Positions 22,393-29,796 of a stretch of DNA of 42,182 nucleotides are shown here, one piece after another (position 1 is the stretch's first letter; every line of letters begins with the position of its first letter). The stretch lies in the IMG/VR virus record IMGVR_UViG_3300046557_000504, positions 1 through 42,182 of that record. One strand, given 5' to 3'. A program made the position numbers and the translations under genes. The notes under the pieces are model-generated. The model saw only the letters and a program-made list of their open reading frames with translations, made no database searches and was not told where the DNA came from. The stretch comes from a virus.

Positions 22393-23114
22393 TACGCCAC
22401 CTCGCGCAAGGCGTGCTGGGCCGGGGCGGCCGGCGGGCGCGTGGTCTCGTTGAAGCTACCCATGTCGAGGCCGTGCAGCAGGTAGTCGCGGAACGCCTCG
22501 AGCCCGCCGTCCTGGATCTCGTACATCACCGCCCGGTAGAACAGGTCGGTGTGGCGCGGCGGTACCTCGAGCACGAACAGGCGCCGGTCGGTCTCGAGCA
22601 CGGGAAGGAATTCGGTCGAGGTCGACAGGAACACGAAATTCATGCGGTTGTCGATGGTGCGGTCGCGCCTGCCCTTGGTGGTGATCGGCACCGACACGGC
22701 GCTGATCAGGCTTTTCAGGCGCGTGGCGTTCTTCTTCGAGAACGTGCCGTCCACCACCACCAGGCCGGCGCCATCGGCCCAGCGGGTGAACACGTCGTGC
22801 AGCTGCCTGGCATTGATCACGCGCGCGCTGTCGTCGCGGTACAGGCCGGCAGCCACATGGTGGAAGAACACGCTCTTGCCGGTGCCGCCTTCGCCGTTGA
22901 CCACGATCCCCATCGCCATCTTGGCGCCCGGATTGCGCAGCGGGTAGGCCAGCCAGCACATCACCCAGTGGCAGGCCGCCTCGTCGTAATCGCACAGGTG
23001 CAGCAGCAAGGTCTGGATGTTGTGGAAGCTGACCGGCCGGTGGTGGTCGCGGCCGAGGAAGGCGCTGGCGATGGTGGCGCGCAGCAGCCGGAGGTTGCGA
23101 AGCAGTCGTTTCAT
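22392..23114 (-). CDS. P-loop ATPase, SF3-helicase/DUF5906-like
   Basis: The product has 240 residues from the ATG at 23114 (AGGAG in front). Walker A is GEGGTGKS at residues 74-81 ([20 protein letters not shown]). Walker B-like is [13 protein letters not shown], and a sensor-like NFVFLSTS follows. These blocks match DUF5906/primase C-terminal SF3-type ATPases. It is much shorter than usual primase-helicases and lacks a primase domain. The phage has a full primase-helicase at 31852, so this is either an accessory helicase or a partner of the PRTRC genes, with which it is adjacent and co-directional. Confidence 0.7.
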   Translation of the reverse strand: MKRLLRNLRLLRATIASAFLGRDHHRPVSFHNIQTLLLHLCDYDEAACHWVMCWLAYPLRNPGAKMAMGIVVNGEGGTGKSVFFHHVAAGLYRDDSARVINARQLHDVFTRWADGAGLVVVDGTFSKKNATRLKSLISAVSVPITTKGRRDRTIDNRMNFVFLSTSTEFLPVLETDRRLFVLEVPPRHTDLFYRAVMYEIQDGGLEAFRDYLLHGLDMGSFNETTRPPAAPAQHALREVA

Positions 23115-23142
23115 GGGAATCTCCTGGGTTTGGCGAAAGGCG

Positions 23143-23952
23143 TCACGCGGCAGCGCACACCCGCTCGTTGTCATCGGTGGAATTGGCGGCCGTGTCCGGC
23201 TGGGGCGGCGGTTCGCGCACGAGCAGCGGCCGCATGCTGCCCGTCTTCAGGTTGACGAAGGCGCCGTGCCAGGTCAGCTGCCCGTGGCGGAAGAACTCCC
23301 ACAGGATGGCCAGCGCCGGCGTCACGATCGACTGGTTGACGAACAATTCCTGGCGCTCGAGCGCCTCGGCCAGGCCGCAGCTCGGCGTGTCGTCCTCGGG
23401 CGCGCGCAGGTCGACCAGCTCCGGCAGGACCGTGTACGGGCTCGGGAGCCTGACGCTGCCGGCCGGCGCGACCAGCTGGCGGATATCATCGTCGAGCCCG
23501 AGCTCGCCGAAGATTACCTGGCCGTCGGCCGCGCGGTTGCCCAGGTCCATCAGGTAACGGGCCCGCTGGCGGCCCAGGTGGTGCGCAATCTCGTAGCGTG
23601 CACGCGCGCTGTCCACGCACGCGATCGCGATTTTTGGGCAGTGGCCGTCCTCTTCATAGCGGCCATAGAACGCCTCCCAGTTCAGCCCGAAGAAGGCGTT
23701 GATGCGGTTGACCAGGACGTGCGCCTTGCTCGAGCCGACGTCGAAACTGCCGAACAGCTGGCGGCCCATGTTGGCCTCGCTGACCGTGTCGGGGTCGTAC
23801 ACGCGCACTTCCAGGCCGGGGTGCCCGAGCGCCGTGATCGCGTGGTTCAGGCGCGCGAGGCCGGTCAGCATCTGCGAGCCGTTGCCGCCGCAGCCGATCA
23901 GCGCGATCTCGACGGGCCGCTGCAGCAGTGAGGGAGGAGTGATATGTGGCAT
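23143..23952 (-). CDS. PRTRC system ThiF-family protein (E1-like)
   Basis: The product has 269 residues. The Rossmann nucleotide-binding start is IALIGCGGNGSQ (G20, G22, G25). The E1 acidic/Arg block is VYDPDTVSEANMGRQLF (D53, D55, N61, R64, Q65). CVDSARARYEIAHHL follows, and C192 in TPSCGLAEALERQELFVNQ is the candidate catalytic cysteine. In E1-like enzymes these residues adenylate the C-terminus of a ubiquitin-like protein and then take it as a thioester. It follows PRTRC A by 7 bases. The order A then ThiF is the standard end of PRTRC cassettes. Confidence 0.9.
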   Translation of the reverse strand: MPHITPPSLLQRPVEIALIGCGGNGSQMLTGLARLNHAITALGHPGLEVRVYDPDTVSEANMGRQLFGSFDVGSSKAHVLVNRINAFFGLNWEAFYGRYEEDGHCPKIAIACVDSARARYEIAHHLGRQRARYLMDLGNRAADGQVIFGELGLDDDIRQLVAPAGSVRLPSPYTVLPELVDLRAPEDDTPSCGLAEALERQELFVNQSIVTPALAILWEFFRHGQLTWHGAFVNLKTGSMRPLLVREPPPQPDTAANSTDDNERVCAAA

Positions 23953-23959
23953 CGCCCGC

Positions 23960-24715
23960 TCACCCGAAGATCTTCTCGGCCGGCACGTTGATCGGGATGT
24001 ACAGCCCGAGCACGCACAGGCGGAACGCCACCGTCGGTACCGGCTGGTCGAGGTTGCCAAAGACACCGGCGATCTTGACGCTGCCGGCATCGTCGCGGTT
24101 ATCGGTGTCGCTGAAGAACGCCGGCAGCTGGCCATGGCTGTGCAGGTCGAAGGCGTACGACAACGGGCCATCGACCCTGAGCGCCGGCAGTTCGTAGCGT
24201 AGCGATGAAGGCGTGCTGTCCTGTACCGTGACCGACACGTAGATCAGTTCCTTCAGTTCGGCGTCCCACGCCAGCGCGCAGGCCGTCTCGTTGGGCGCCT
24301 CTGCTCGGGCATGCTCGGCAAATTTGCGGAACAGGTCGAGTGCGTCGCCGAGGCGGCCGAACGCCAGGTCGGTGCGCGGTTCAATGTGCCCGTATGGCAT
24401 GGCGACCGCGTTTTGCTCGGCCAGCCGGCGGATGACATGCAGCCACGGCCGCCGCACCTCGAGGTACAGGCCATCGTCCGCCAGCAGGAAGCGGTGGCCG
24501 CTGTCCTGCAGCGGGAAGAACTCGCTGTGGCGCGGTACCGCCGCGACCGGTGCGGCGGCAAACTGGGCCAGGTCCAGCTGCAGCTTGTCCGGATCGATGT
24601 TTTCCTCGTCGAGCGCGATCGGCATCGGCCGCTGGGTGCGCAGGGCGGCGTCGGTGGCGGCGACGAACTGCTCGAACGCTGCACGCTGCAGCTCCAGCAG
24701 TTGGTCGAATTTCAT
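23960..24715 (-). CDS. PRTRC system protein A (JAMM/JAB peptidase-like)
   Basis: The product has 251 residues from the ATG at 24715 with AGGAG 6 bases upstream; an earlier ATG at 24736 lacks one. A complete JAMM motif is present: H192-S-H194, seven residues, S202-x-x-D205 (DLHSHGQLPAFFSDTDNRDD). That motif is the zinc site of MPN+ deubiquitinases. The C-terminal VPTVAFRLCVLGLYIPINVP is typical of PRTRC A. Expected role: removal or maturation of a ubiquitin-like protein. The intact motif suggests an active enzyme. Confidence 0.87.
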   Translation of the reverse strand: MKFDQLLELQRAAFEQFVAATDAALRTQRPMPIALDEENIDPDKLQLDLAQFAAAPVAAVPRHSEFFPLQDSGHRFLLADDGLYLEVRRPWLHVIRRLAEQNAVAMPYGHIEPRTDLAFGRLGDALDLFRKFAEHARAEAPNETACALAWDAELKELIYVSVTVQDSTPSSLRYELPALRVDGPLSYAFDLHSHGQLPAFFSDTDNRDDAGSVKIAGVFGNLDQPVPTVAFRLCVLGLYIPINVPAEKIFG

Positions 24716-24748
24716 GGTGATCTCCTGGCCGTTCATATGGATCCTTTG

Positions 24749-25492
24749 TTAGCGTTGTTTTTGGGATGCCGCCGCGATCCGCGCGATCGCTGCCTGCAGG
24801 GTTTCATCGGACGTGACCAAAGCGCGGCGCGTCGCCTCCGGGTTGGGGTGCGCGAGCTGGTCGCGCCAAAGCTGTTTCATGCCGCCCTTGTACTTGACCG
24901 CCTTCTTCCGGTTGGGGTGGGTGAAGTGGCTGCGGAAGAACGCCTCCTCGTAGCGGGTGATGGCAGCTGCGTCGACCGCCGCCGGCAGATCGACATTGCC
25001 GGTGCAGATGCGGCCGCCATCCCACACGTTGAAATGGGGCGAGTGGCACAGGCGGGTGCCCGGCGCCGGCCGCTCGTCCTTGCGCAGCGCGAACACGTAC
25101 CAGTCGTCCGGCACGGCGACGAACACCAGTGGCGGATGCGCCGCCGCGCCGTGGCCGGTCAGTAAGGCTGGGTCGTTCGATTTGAACCAGGTGGTGCGGA
25201 TGGCTGCCGGCGTCCACCAGGCGATCAGGTTGGGCGACGTGTACAGCAGGTTGGCCGGCAGGAAGCCCGAAAACGCGGTGGCCGTGCTGACCGCCTGGGC
25301 GAACGCGGCCAAGCCGGTTTTCGTCAGCGGCACGCCGGCGCCGATGATCTTGCGGTGCGGCTGGTCGGCGTCGAGGTTGATCGGGTGGGTCGTCGCGTAG
25401 ACATGGCCGTCTCTGGACTGGTACAGCAACAGCGCGCTGACCAGGTCAAGCGTGGTTTCGCCGGCGCTGAGGATGTTGACGAGATGCGTCAT
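24749..25492 (-). CDS. PRTRC system protein B (prokaryotic E2-like)
   Basis: The product has 247 residues. The E2-like C-terminal core contains LCHSPHFNVWDGGRICTGN with candidate catalytic C163, the W-x-x-G-x-x-C-x-G pattern of the Prok-E2_D family, which PRTRC B belongs to. Upstream, PLVFVAVPDDWYVFALRKDE forms the beta sheet. Start overlaps the stop of protein F by ATGA. In the cassette it is expected to accept a ubiquitin-like protein from the ThiF protein. E2-type chemistry in this subfamily is predicted, not proven. Confidence 0.87.
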   Translation of the reverse strand: MTHLVNILSAGETTLDLVSALLLYQSRDGHVYATTHPINLDADQPHRKIIGAGVPLTKTGLAAFAQAVSTATAFSGFLPANLLYTSPNLIAWWTPAAIRTTWFKSNDPALLTGHGAAAHPPLVFVAVPDDWYVFALRKDERPAPGTRLCHSPHFNVWDGGRICTGNVDLPAAVDAAAITRYEEAFFRSHFTHPNRKKAVKYKGGMKQLWRDQLAHPNPEATRRALVTSDETLQAAIARIAAASQKQR

Positions 25493-26556
25493 ATGGGGTC
25501 TCCGATGAGTAGCACCAGCTTTTCGGTCAGGACGGCGAGCTGCATCATCTGGCGGGTCTTTAGCTGGAAGTCGCGCACGCCCTCGGCCGTCATCGGGACC
25601 GGGTTGGCATCGATGAACTCGGAGTACTCCCCACTTTCACCGAACATGTTGAGCGCCTCGTCGATGACCTGGCCGATGGCGTCGTTTTCCTTCCAGAGCA
25701 ATACCATCGACCCATCCACTGAATCGAGGCCGCAGCGGTGCACGCCCTTGTCTTCCGAGCGCAAGACGAAGTCGGGGCGGTTGACCAGTTCGGCGATGGC
25801 ATCGCAAGCGGCGACCACGCTTTTCCCAAATCCCTCGCGCGCAGCGCGCACAATTTGCTCTCTCGACGCGACTCGTTCGGGGCGGGTCACCCAGCGGGGC
25901 ATGTCTGCATAGAAGGCGGCGCGCGTGATCACAACGTCGTTGTCGAGCACTTCCTGCACCGTCGCGTAGCCGTTCATGTTGCGGTGATTCTCGAGCAGCT
26001 CCTCGTCCGTTTCCGAGTCATCCCAGTGCAGCCATTGCACCAGGTCTTGCGCCAGCCAGGGGTTGAGCGAATCGGGCAGCAGCAGCGTCGCGTCGTACAG
26101 GACCGCCAGCACCGTTTGCCCGAAGCCTTCCAGCACCGCCTCGAGCTGCTCGGTGCGCCGCGCCAGCGAGAAGCGGGGTATAAGGCCCCCCCGCGAGTAG
26201 CGCGTGAAGCAGAACCAGGCCGTGGTCGCGTCGTCGTAGTTGTGACCGGTGCCGATCAGCTGCTGAACGTGCAGATGCCAGCGGAAAAACGCGCACGAAT
26301 GCCGCTTGATCAGGCCTGCCCACCAGCGCGACAGCGCCACCATCGACATTTCGCGCTCGTCCGGCTCGCCCAGCACCTCGACCAGCGTGGCATTCGGGCC
26401 CGGCCTGAGCATGGCGTCGGTGATCACGCCGGCCTCGAGCAACGCGATCGCCAATGGCACGGCGAGCGCGTTTTCGCCCGGGATGTGCAGCTCGAGCGGG
26501 ATCGATGGCGCCAGGTGCGGCAGCGCCATGGCGCCCAGTTGCGGATAGCCGATCAT
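25489..26556 (-). CDS. PRTRC system protein F
   Basis: The product has 355 residues, with LGAMALPHLAPSIPLELHIP near the N-terminus and SRWWAGLIKRHSCAFFRWHL in the middle, both as in PRTRC F. It is mainly helical, with no recognised catalytic motif. Its function is unknown; the constant linkage to B suggests a partner or substrate-recruiting role. It starts inside the stop of the small upstream gene (ATGA) and ends inside the start of B, so all three are translationally coupled. Confidence 0.8.
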   Translation of the reverse strand: MIGYPQLGAMALPHLAPSIPLELHIPGENALAVPLAIALLEAGVITDAMLRPGPNATLVEVLGEPDEREMSMVALSRWWAGLIKRHSCAFFRWHLHVQQLIGTGHNYDDATTAWFCFTRYSRGGLIPRFSLARRTEQLEAVLEGFGQTVLAVLYDATLLLPDSLNPWLAQDLVQWLHWDDSETDEELLENHRNMNGYATVQEVLDNDVVITRAAFYADMPRWVTRPERVASREQIVRAAREGFGKSVVAACDAIAELVNRPDFVLRSEDKGVHRCGLDSVDGSMVLLWKENDAIGQVIDEALNMFGESGEYSEFIDANPVPMTAEGVRDFQLKTRQMMQLAVLTEKLVLLIGDPI

Positions 26557-26753
26557 GGCAGCACCAGGTGGTTGACGGACGGCGCCAGGCAGCGCGCGGC
26601 GGTAGCGGCCCGGTTGGCTGCGACGATACGCGCCACGGCGAGCGCGACCGGGTCCCTGGCCTGCTCGCTGGTGACGGCGGTCCGCGAGCGCGCGCTGGTC
26701 GACAGCGTGCCCGTGGTGCGCAGGCGCTGCAGGGCGGTTTCACGGGTCAGCAT
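26553..26753 (-). CDS. small protein between PRTRC C and F
   Basis: The product has 66 residues from the ATG at 26753, one base after the stop of protein C (TGACATG). MLTRETALQRLRTTGTLSTS followed by an Ala-rich helix (DPVALAVARIVAANRAATAA). The first 20 residues look like a short amphipathic helix. A TTG at 26762 is an alternative start. No family was recognised. Tight coupling on both sides indicates a real gene of the cassette. Confidence 0.5.
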   Translation of the reverse strand: MLTRETALQRLRTTGTLSTSARSRTAVTSEQARDPVALAVARIVAANRAATAARCLAPSVNHLVLP

Positions 26754-26754
26754 G

Positions 26755-27258
26755 TCAGGCAACCTGCGCTTCGCAGTACTCGTGGTGCAGCTCGGCCAGG
26801 CGCTCGCGGGAGGCTGCGGAAACAGCGCACGGGCCGACGTCGCGCAGCGCCTCGTCCACGTCCTTGACGAACTGGGCGTCGCCCGCCAGCAGCCAGTTCG
26901 CCCCGAGCGTGGCCACCAGGTCGCCGGCCAGCTTTGGCAGCTCGGCGTCGGATGGCGCCGGCGTCGTCATCAACGCGACGAAGCGACGGTTGCCGAGCTC
27001 CGGCGCCAGGCAGAAGGCGGAGCCACTCACGAAGACGTAGTTGGCAAAGCGCGCGCCGCCCTTGGTGCCGACCGCCCGGCGGAAGGTGTACACGACCTTG
27101 GCGCCCAGCTGCTCGGGGCCCTCGATGTCGGCGCTGACGATCTCGGGGTACACGTTGGCGTAGAAGTCGCGCACCTGGGTCAGCGTGAAGCCGCTGTTCG
27201 GGTCGGCCAGCACCACGCCGTTGTAGCGGAACTCGCGTGTCAGTTGGTTGATGTCCAT
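26755..27258 (-). CDS. PRTRC system protein C (ubiquitin-like) with C-terminal extension
   Basis: The product has 167 residues with GGAG before the ATG at 27258. Residues 1-67 match PRTRC C, the Prok_Ub beta-grasp family: REFRYNGVVLADP, TLTQVRDFYANVYPEIVSAD, IEGPEQLGAKVVYTFRRAVG, ending T-K-G67-G68. Typical members are about 70 residues and end near G-T-K-G. Here about 99 more residues follow the Gly pair (ARFANYVFVSGSAFCLAPEL onward, helical at the end). The extension could be a separate domain, or a peptide removed by the JAMM protein to expose a Gly C-terminus. The first part is family knowledge; processing is inferred. Confidence 0.82.
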   Translation of the reverse strand: MDINQLTREFRYNGVVLADPNSGFTLTQVRDFYANVYPEIVSADIEGPEQLGAKVVYTFRRAVGTKGGARFANYVFVSGSAFCLAPELGNRRFVALMTTPAPSDAELPKLAGDLVATLGANWLLAGDAQFVKDVDEALRDVGPCAVSAASRERLAELHHEYCEAQVA

Positions 27259-27269
27259 GGTGGCTCCGG

Positions 27270-28043
27270 TCAGAAAAGATCGAGGGCGAAGGCATCGCCG
27301 GCGGCTTCGGTGGCGCCCGGCACGGGTTCGCCAGCCGGCGCGCTGGCCGCGGTCTCGTCAGCGGCTGCGGCAGGTGCAGCGATTGGCTGCAGCGCGACCG
27401 CTGCCTCGGGCGATTCAGGCGCCTGCGTGGCGCCCGGCTCGTTGCTGGCCGTCCCTTCGGCGAATTGGGCATCGCCTGGCGCCGCCATGGCGTCAGTTCC
27501 GGCGTCAGTTCCGGCGTCGGGCGCGGCCTGTGCGGTGCCGAGCACGGCCGTGTCGTTGGCTTGCGGCAGCGCGACATCCGGCGCATTGGCCATCAGGGCG
27601 CCATCGGTCAGTGCGGCGCCAGCAACGGCCGCGGTGTCGTCGGTGGCAGCAGCTTCGCCGGGCGCGGCTGCAACCGCGGCGGCGGCGGTATCGGCGGCGG
27701 CACTGCGGGTCGCTGCCTTGGCTGCTGGCTTCTTCTGGCTTGGCGCCCGGGCCTTCGCACCGCCCGAGGTGGCGCCGGTCTCCTTGTCGTCATCGGTGGC
27801 CGCGTCGCGGGCCTGGTCGAGCAGCGAACGCTTGGGCGCCTGCCAGATGGCGGCCGCCTCGGCGAAGTCGGCGTCGAGCTCCTCGGGGCTGCCCACCAGC
27901 GACAGCGGGCGCAGCTCGTGCGCCTTGGTCTTGTCGTTGGTCTGGACCGGCGTGATGTTCACGCGCAGCAGCTCGGGGCCTTCGGCGGTGATCACGATCA
28001 TCAGCGTCGCACGTTGGGCGAGCGCGTGAAGAGGTTTGAACAT
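27270..28043 (-). CDS. PRTRC system protein E
   Basis: The product has 257 residues; AAGGGAG stands 5 bases before the ATG. The conserved part is N-terminal: MFKPLHALAQRATLMIVITA, LLRVNITPVQ, LRPLSLVGSPEELDADFAEA, as in PRTRC E. From about residue 85 to the end the protein is a long Ala/Asp/Pro/Thr-rich, probably disordered tail (many GAP-, AAD- and ATD-like steps). Function is unknown. It is the first PRTRC gene in the operon. Confidence 0.78.
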   Translation of the reverse strand: MFKPLHALAQRATLMIVITAEGPELLRVNITPVQTNDKTKAHELRPLSLVGSPEELDADFAEAAAIWQAPKRSLLDQARDAATDDDKETGATSGGAKARAPSQKKPAAKAATRSAAADTAAAAVAAAPGEAAATDDTAAVAGAALTDGALMANAPDVALPQANDTAVLGTAQAAPDAGTDAGTDAMAAPGDAQFAEGTASNEPGATQAPESPEAAVALQPIAAPAAAADETAASAPAGEPVPGATEAAGDAFALDLF

Positions 28044-28085
28044 GAGACTCCCTTTTATTATGAAAATCGGCTGTTGCCGGTGGCG

Positions 28086-28274
28086 TCAGTCGATGTCGTT
28101 TGCTTGCAGCTTCTTCACATCGGCCCGTTCCCGGCGCTGCATGTGCCGGCGGGCGACCGCCTCGAGAACGATCCTGAGGCTGGGGTCTTTCAGCATCTCC
28201 TCCAGCGGCGCCGTCGTGCGCAGCCGCAGGTGGGCGACTTCGAGCGCGGCGCGGTCTGGCTGGATGCGCGGCAT
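28086..28274 (-). CDS. small basic helical protein
   Basis: The product has 62 residues: MPRIQPDRAALEVAHLRLRT, PLEEMLKDPSLRIVLEAVAR and a basic end (RRHMQRRERADVKKLQ). GAGG precedes the ATG, 3 bases after the stop of the gene upstream. Predicted helical hairpin. No family recognised; similar small ORFs precede PRTRC genes in mobile elements. Confidence 0.55.
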   Translation of the reverse strand: MPRIQPDRAALEVAHLRLRTTAPLEEMLKDPSLRIVLEAVARRHMQRRERADVKKLQANDID

Positions 28275-28277
28275 GGC

Positions 28278-28865
28278 CTACCTCGCCAGCTCCGGCGCCA
28301 GCGCTGGCTGGACCAGTGCGTCCAGCTCCTGCCGCACCCGCTCGTTGTCGAAAAGGCGCATGAACGCGTGGTTCTCGCGCCACACGCCATCGCTGCGTTC
28401 GTATGCGACCGAGTGGTCGACGGTGAAACCGCCGTTAACGATGCGATCGACGACTGCTGTGATCGCATCGAGCATGTGATAAATCGGCGGCGGCAGCTGT
28501 TCGCTGAAAATGTCAGCGACCGCCTTCGCCGCTGCGGCCACCCGGAAGATCTTCGGCAGCCAGCTGCGCAACACTTGCGCCATCCCTGGCTCGAGGTCGA
28601 GGGTGAAGCCCTTGCGTAGGAATGGCACCAGGCTGTCGGCCGAAAAGCACTCCAGGCGCGTGTCGTGCACGCTGATATCGCCCGGGGCGAACTCCAGGCG
28701 TTCGTCACCCGACACCATGCACCCCCGGGCAAACCCCGTTATTTCCGCGCCCGCGATCACGTCCACGTGGATCGTCCCTTCGGCGCGGGGATGCACGCGC
28801 AGGCCGATCTGCTGGCCCACGATGTGGATCCCGTTCCATTCCCGGCACACAGTTGGCATGAGCAT
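28278..28865 (-). CDS. hypothetical protein of the leftward early operon
   Basis: The product has 195 residues from the ATG at 28865, with GAGG about 6 bases upstream. An ATG at 28859 is also in frame. The N-terminal half is beta-rich (GIHIVGQQIGLRVHPRAEGT; RLEFAPGDISVHDTRLECFS) and the C-terminal half helical (VVDRIVNGGFTVDHSVAYER; RLFDNERVRQELDALVQPAL). Not recognised. Its place between the small leader gene and PRTRC E makes it a member of the same transcript. Confidence 0.6.
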   Translation of the reverse strand: MLMPTVCREWNGIHIVGQQIGLRVHPRAEGTIHVDVIAGAEITGFARGCMVSGDERLEFAPGDISVHDTRLECFSADSLVPFLRKGFTLDLEPGMAQVLRSWLPKIFRVAAAAKAVADIFSEQLPPPIYHMLDAITAVVDRIVNGGFTVDHSVAYERSDGVWRENHAFMRLFDNERVRQELDALVQPALAPELAR

Positions 28866-28872
28866 GGTCGCC

Positions 28873-29019
28873 TCAAGCGGTGGGGTGAACGGTGATCCCG
28901 CACGGCGCGGGGGCACACGTGTCAACCGCGTCGAGCGCGGCCTGGGCGCTGGAACTGGCCAGGGCCGTGTAAGTGATGCAGGCGCTGGCGGTGCGAACGG
29001 TAATCAGATATGGCTTCAT
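28873..29019 (-). CDS. 48-residue conserved small protein, first gene of the leftward operon
   Basis: Sequence starts MKPYLITVRTASACITYTAL and contains ALASSSAQAALDAVDTC. AGGAGAG stands close to the ATG. It is too small for a fold assignment, but the Y-L-I-T-V-R beta start and Ala-rich helix recur in small proteins at the head of phage and plasmid early operons. It lies about 30 bases after the predicted leftward start point. Confidence 0.6.
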   Translation of the reverse strand: MKPYLITVRTASACITYTALASSSAQAALDAVDTCAPAPCGITVHPTA

Positions 29020-29054
29020 GTGCTCTCCTGCCGCGTTTCCTGCGGGCGTAAGGC

Positions 29055-29107
29055 ACTTTACCAAAAAGATAAATTTCAGGTCAAGCTTTATTTACCAAAA
29101 AGATTAA
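29055..29107 (-). promoter_or_regulatory. leftward early promoter with two operators (OL-like)
   Basis: Read on the minus strand: -35 TTGACC (29084-29079), 18-base spacer, -10 TAAAGT (29060-29055). Two copies of an 18-base operator flank it: CTTTACCAAAAAGATAAA at 29056-29073 overlapping the -10, and ATTTACCAAAAAGATTAA at 29090-29107 upstream of the -35. The same motif occurs at the rightward promoter (30529-30597). Repressor binding here would silence the whole PRTRC operon. Confidence 0.7.
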
Positions 29108-29182
29108 TTCGCGTCGCGTGGGGCGGCGCCAGGTCGCGGTGGACCATGGGAAGCGGGCCATCAGGGACCGTGCAGGCAAAAG

Positions 29183-29205
29183 AAAACCCGCGCACGGCGG
29201 GTTTT
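29183..29205. terminator. bidirectional intrinsic terminator
   Basis: A 9-bp stem (29183-29191 with 29197-29205), core CCCGC/GCGGG, loop GCACG. T-runs follow on both strands (T at 29202-29208 on plus; TTTTCTTTT on minus). It lies just after the zinc-ribbon gene (minus strand) and isolates it from the leftward early operon. Confidence 0.75.
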
Positions 29206-29230
29206 TTTGGGGGGGAGGGCGGGATCCGGG

Positions 29231-29533
29231 CTAGCCGTTGCGCCACCAGGCGCCCAGGCGCGCCGCCAGGTACACCAGCACGCCCAGGCCCAGCAGCGGC
29301 GCGCCGCGGTCGACCGCGCCGGCACCGCCGTTGCTGGAGCGGCCCGCGAACAGCACCAGGAAGCCGAGCCCGATCAGGGCCAGGCCGAGCAGCTGGCCGC
29401 CCTTGAATCGCTTCGAGGTCTGCTCGATCGTGCGCGGGGCCTGTTCAACGGCAAACGGGTGGCCGCACTGCGGGCAGGTGCGCGCCAGCTTTGACACGCC
29501 ATGTTCGCAACTCGGGCATTGCATTAACGCCAT
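29231..29533 (-). CDS. zinc-ribbon membrane protein
   Basis: The product has 100 residues from the ATG at 29533 with AGGGAG upstream. A zinc ribbon (CPSCEHGVSKLARTCPQCG) is followed by two transmembrane segments (GQLLGLALIGLGFLVLFAG and PLLGLGVLVYLAARLGAWW). The combination is common in small cell-envelope proteins encoded by lysogenic regions. Location between the repressor side and OL means it may be expressed in the lysogen, perhaps to alter the host envelope. Function unknown. Confidence 0.65.
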   Translation of the reverse strand: MALMQCPSCEHGVSKLARTCPQCGHPFAVEQAPRTIEQTSKRFKGGQLLGLALIGLGFLVLFAGRSSNGGAGAVDRGAPLLGLGVLVYLAARLGAWWRNG

Positions 29534-29571
29534 CCTGATCTCCCTGGTGTGGGCAACTGGCGCCCGGCCGA

Positions 29572-29796
29572 CTACAACTTGTCGAGCACGGCGCGCAGCA
29601 TCGCCTTGATTTCCACGTTCTGCTGCTTGATTTCCTCGAGCTGGGCCATGTGCAGCCGCGCCAGTATTTCGGCGTTCATCGAGCGGCCGTTCCTGAGCGC
29701 GGCGTCCTGCAGTTCGTCGCGCAGCGCCTCGGGCAGCCGGACGGCCGTTTTCACATAGTTGCGCTGCTTGGTTTCTTGCGCGGGCGGTATCCTCAT
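29572..29796 (-). CDS. Arc-family ribbon-helix-helix regulator
   Basis: The product has 74 residues. The beta strand VKTAVRLPEALRDELQDAAL followed by NGRSMNAEILARL is the Arc-type RHH pattern, in which the strand inserts in the major groove. The C-terminal half (HMAQLEEIKQQNVEIKAMLR) is a coiled coil for tetramer formation. It is divergent from the small gene at 29977. The palindrome CGTAGGA-CGTT-TCCTACG (29922-29939) and a CGTAGG half-site (29812-29817) in the shared upstream region are candidate operators. Confidence 0.8.
   Translation of the reverse strand: MRIPPAQETKQRNYVKTAVRLPEALRDELQDAALRNGRSMNAEILARLHMAQLEEIKQQNVEIKAMLRAVLDKL

Noticed and set aside
25738-28029. Plus-strand open frame of 763 codons over the PRTRC genes
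   Set aside because: Opposite to five well-coupled PRTRC genes; low-complexity Ala/Ser stretch mirrors the disordered tail of protein E.
20158-28043. Possible plasmid partition module (ParA/ParB, ParM) with the PRTRC genes, which would make this a phage-plasmid
   Set aside because: No ParA, ParB or ParM/StbA-like protein was found in any frame; an integrase is present, so an integrating phage is the simpler reading.
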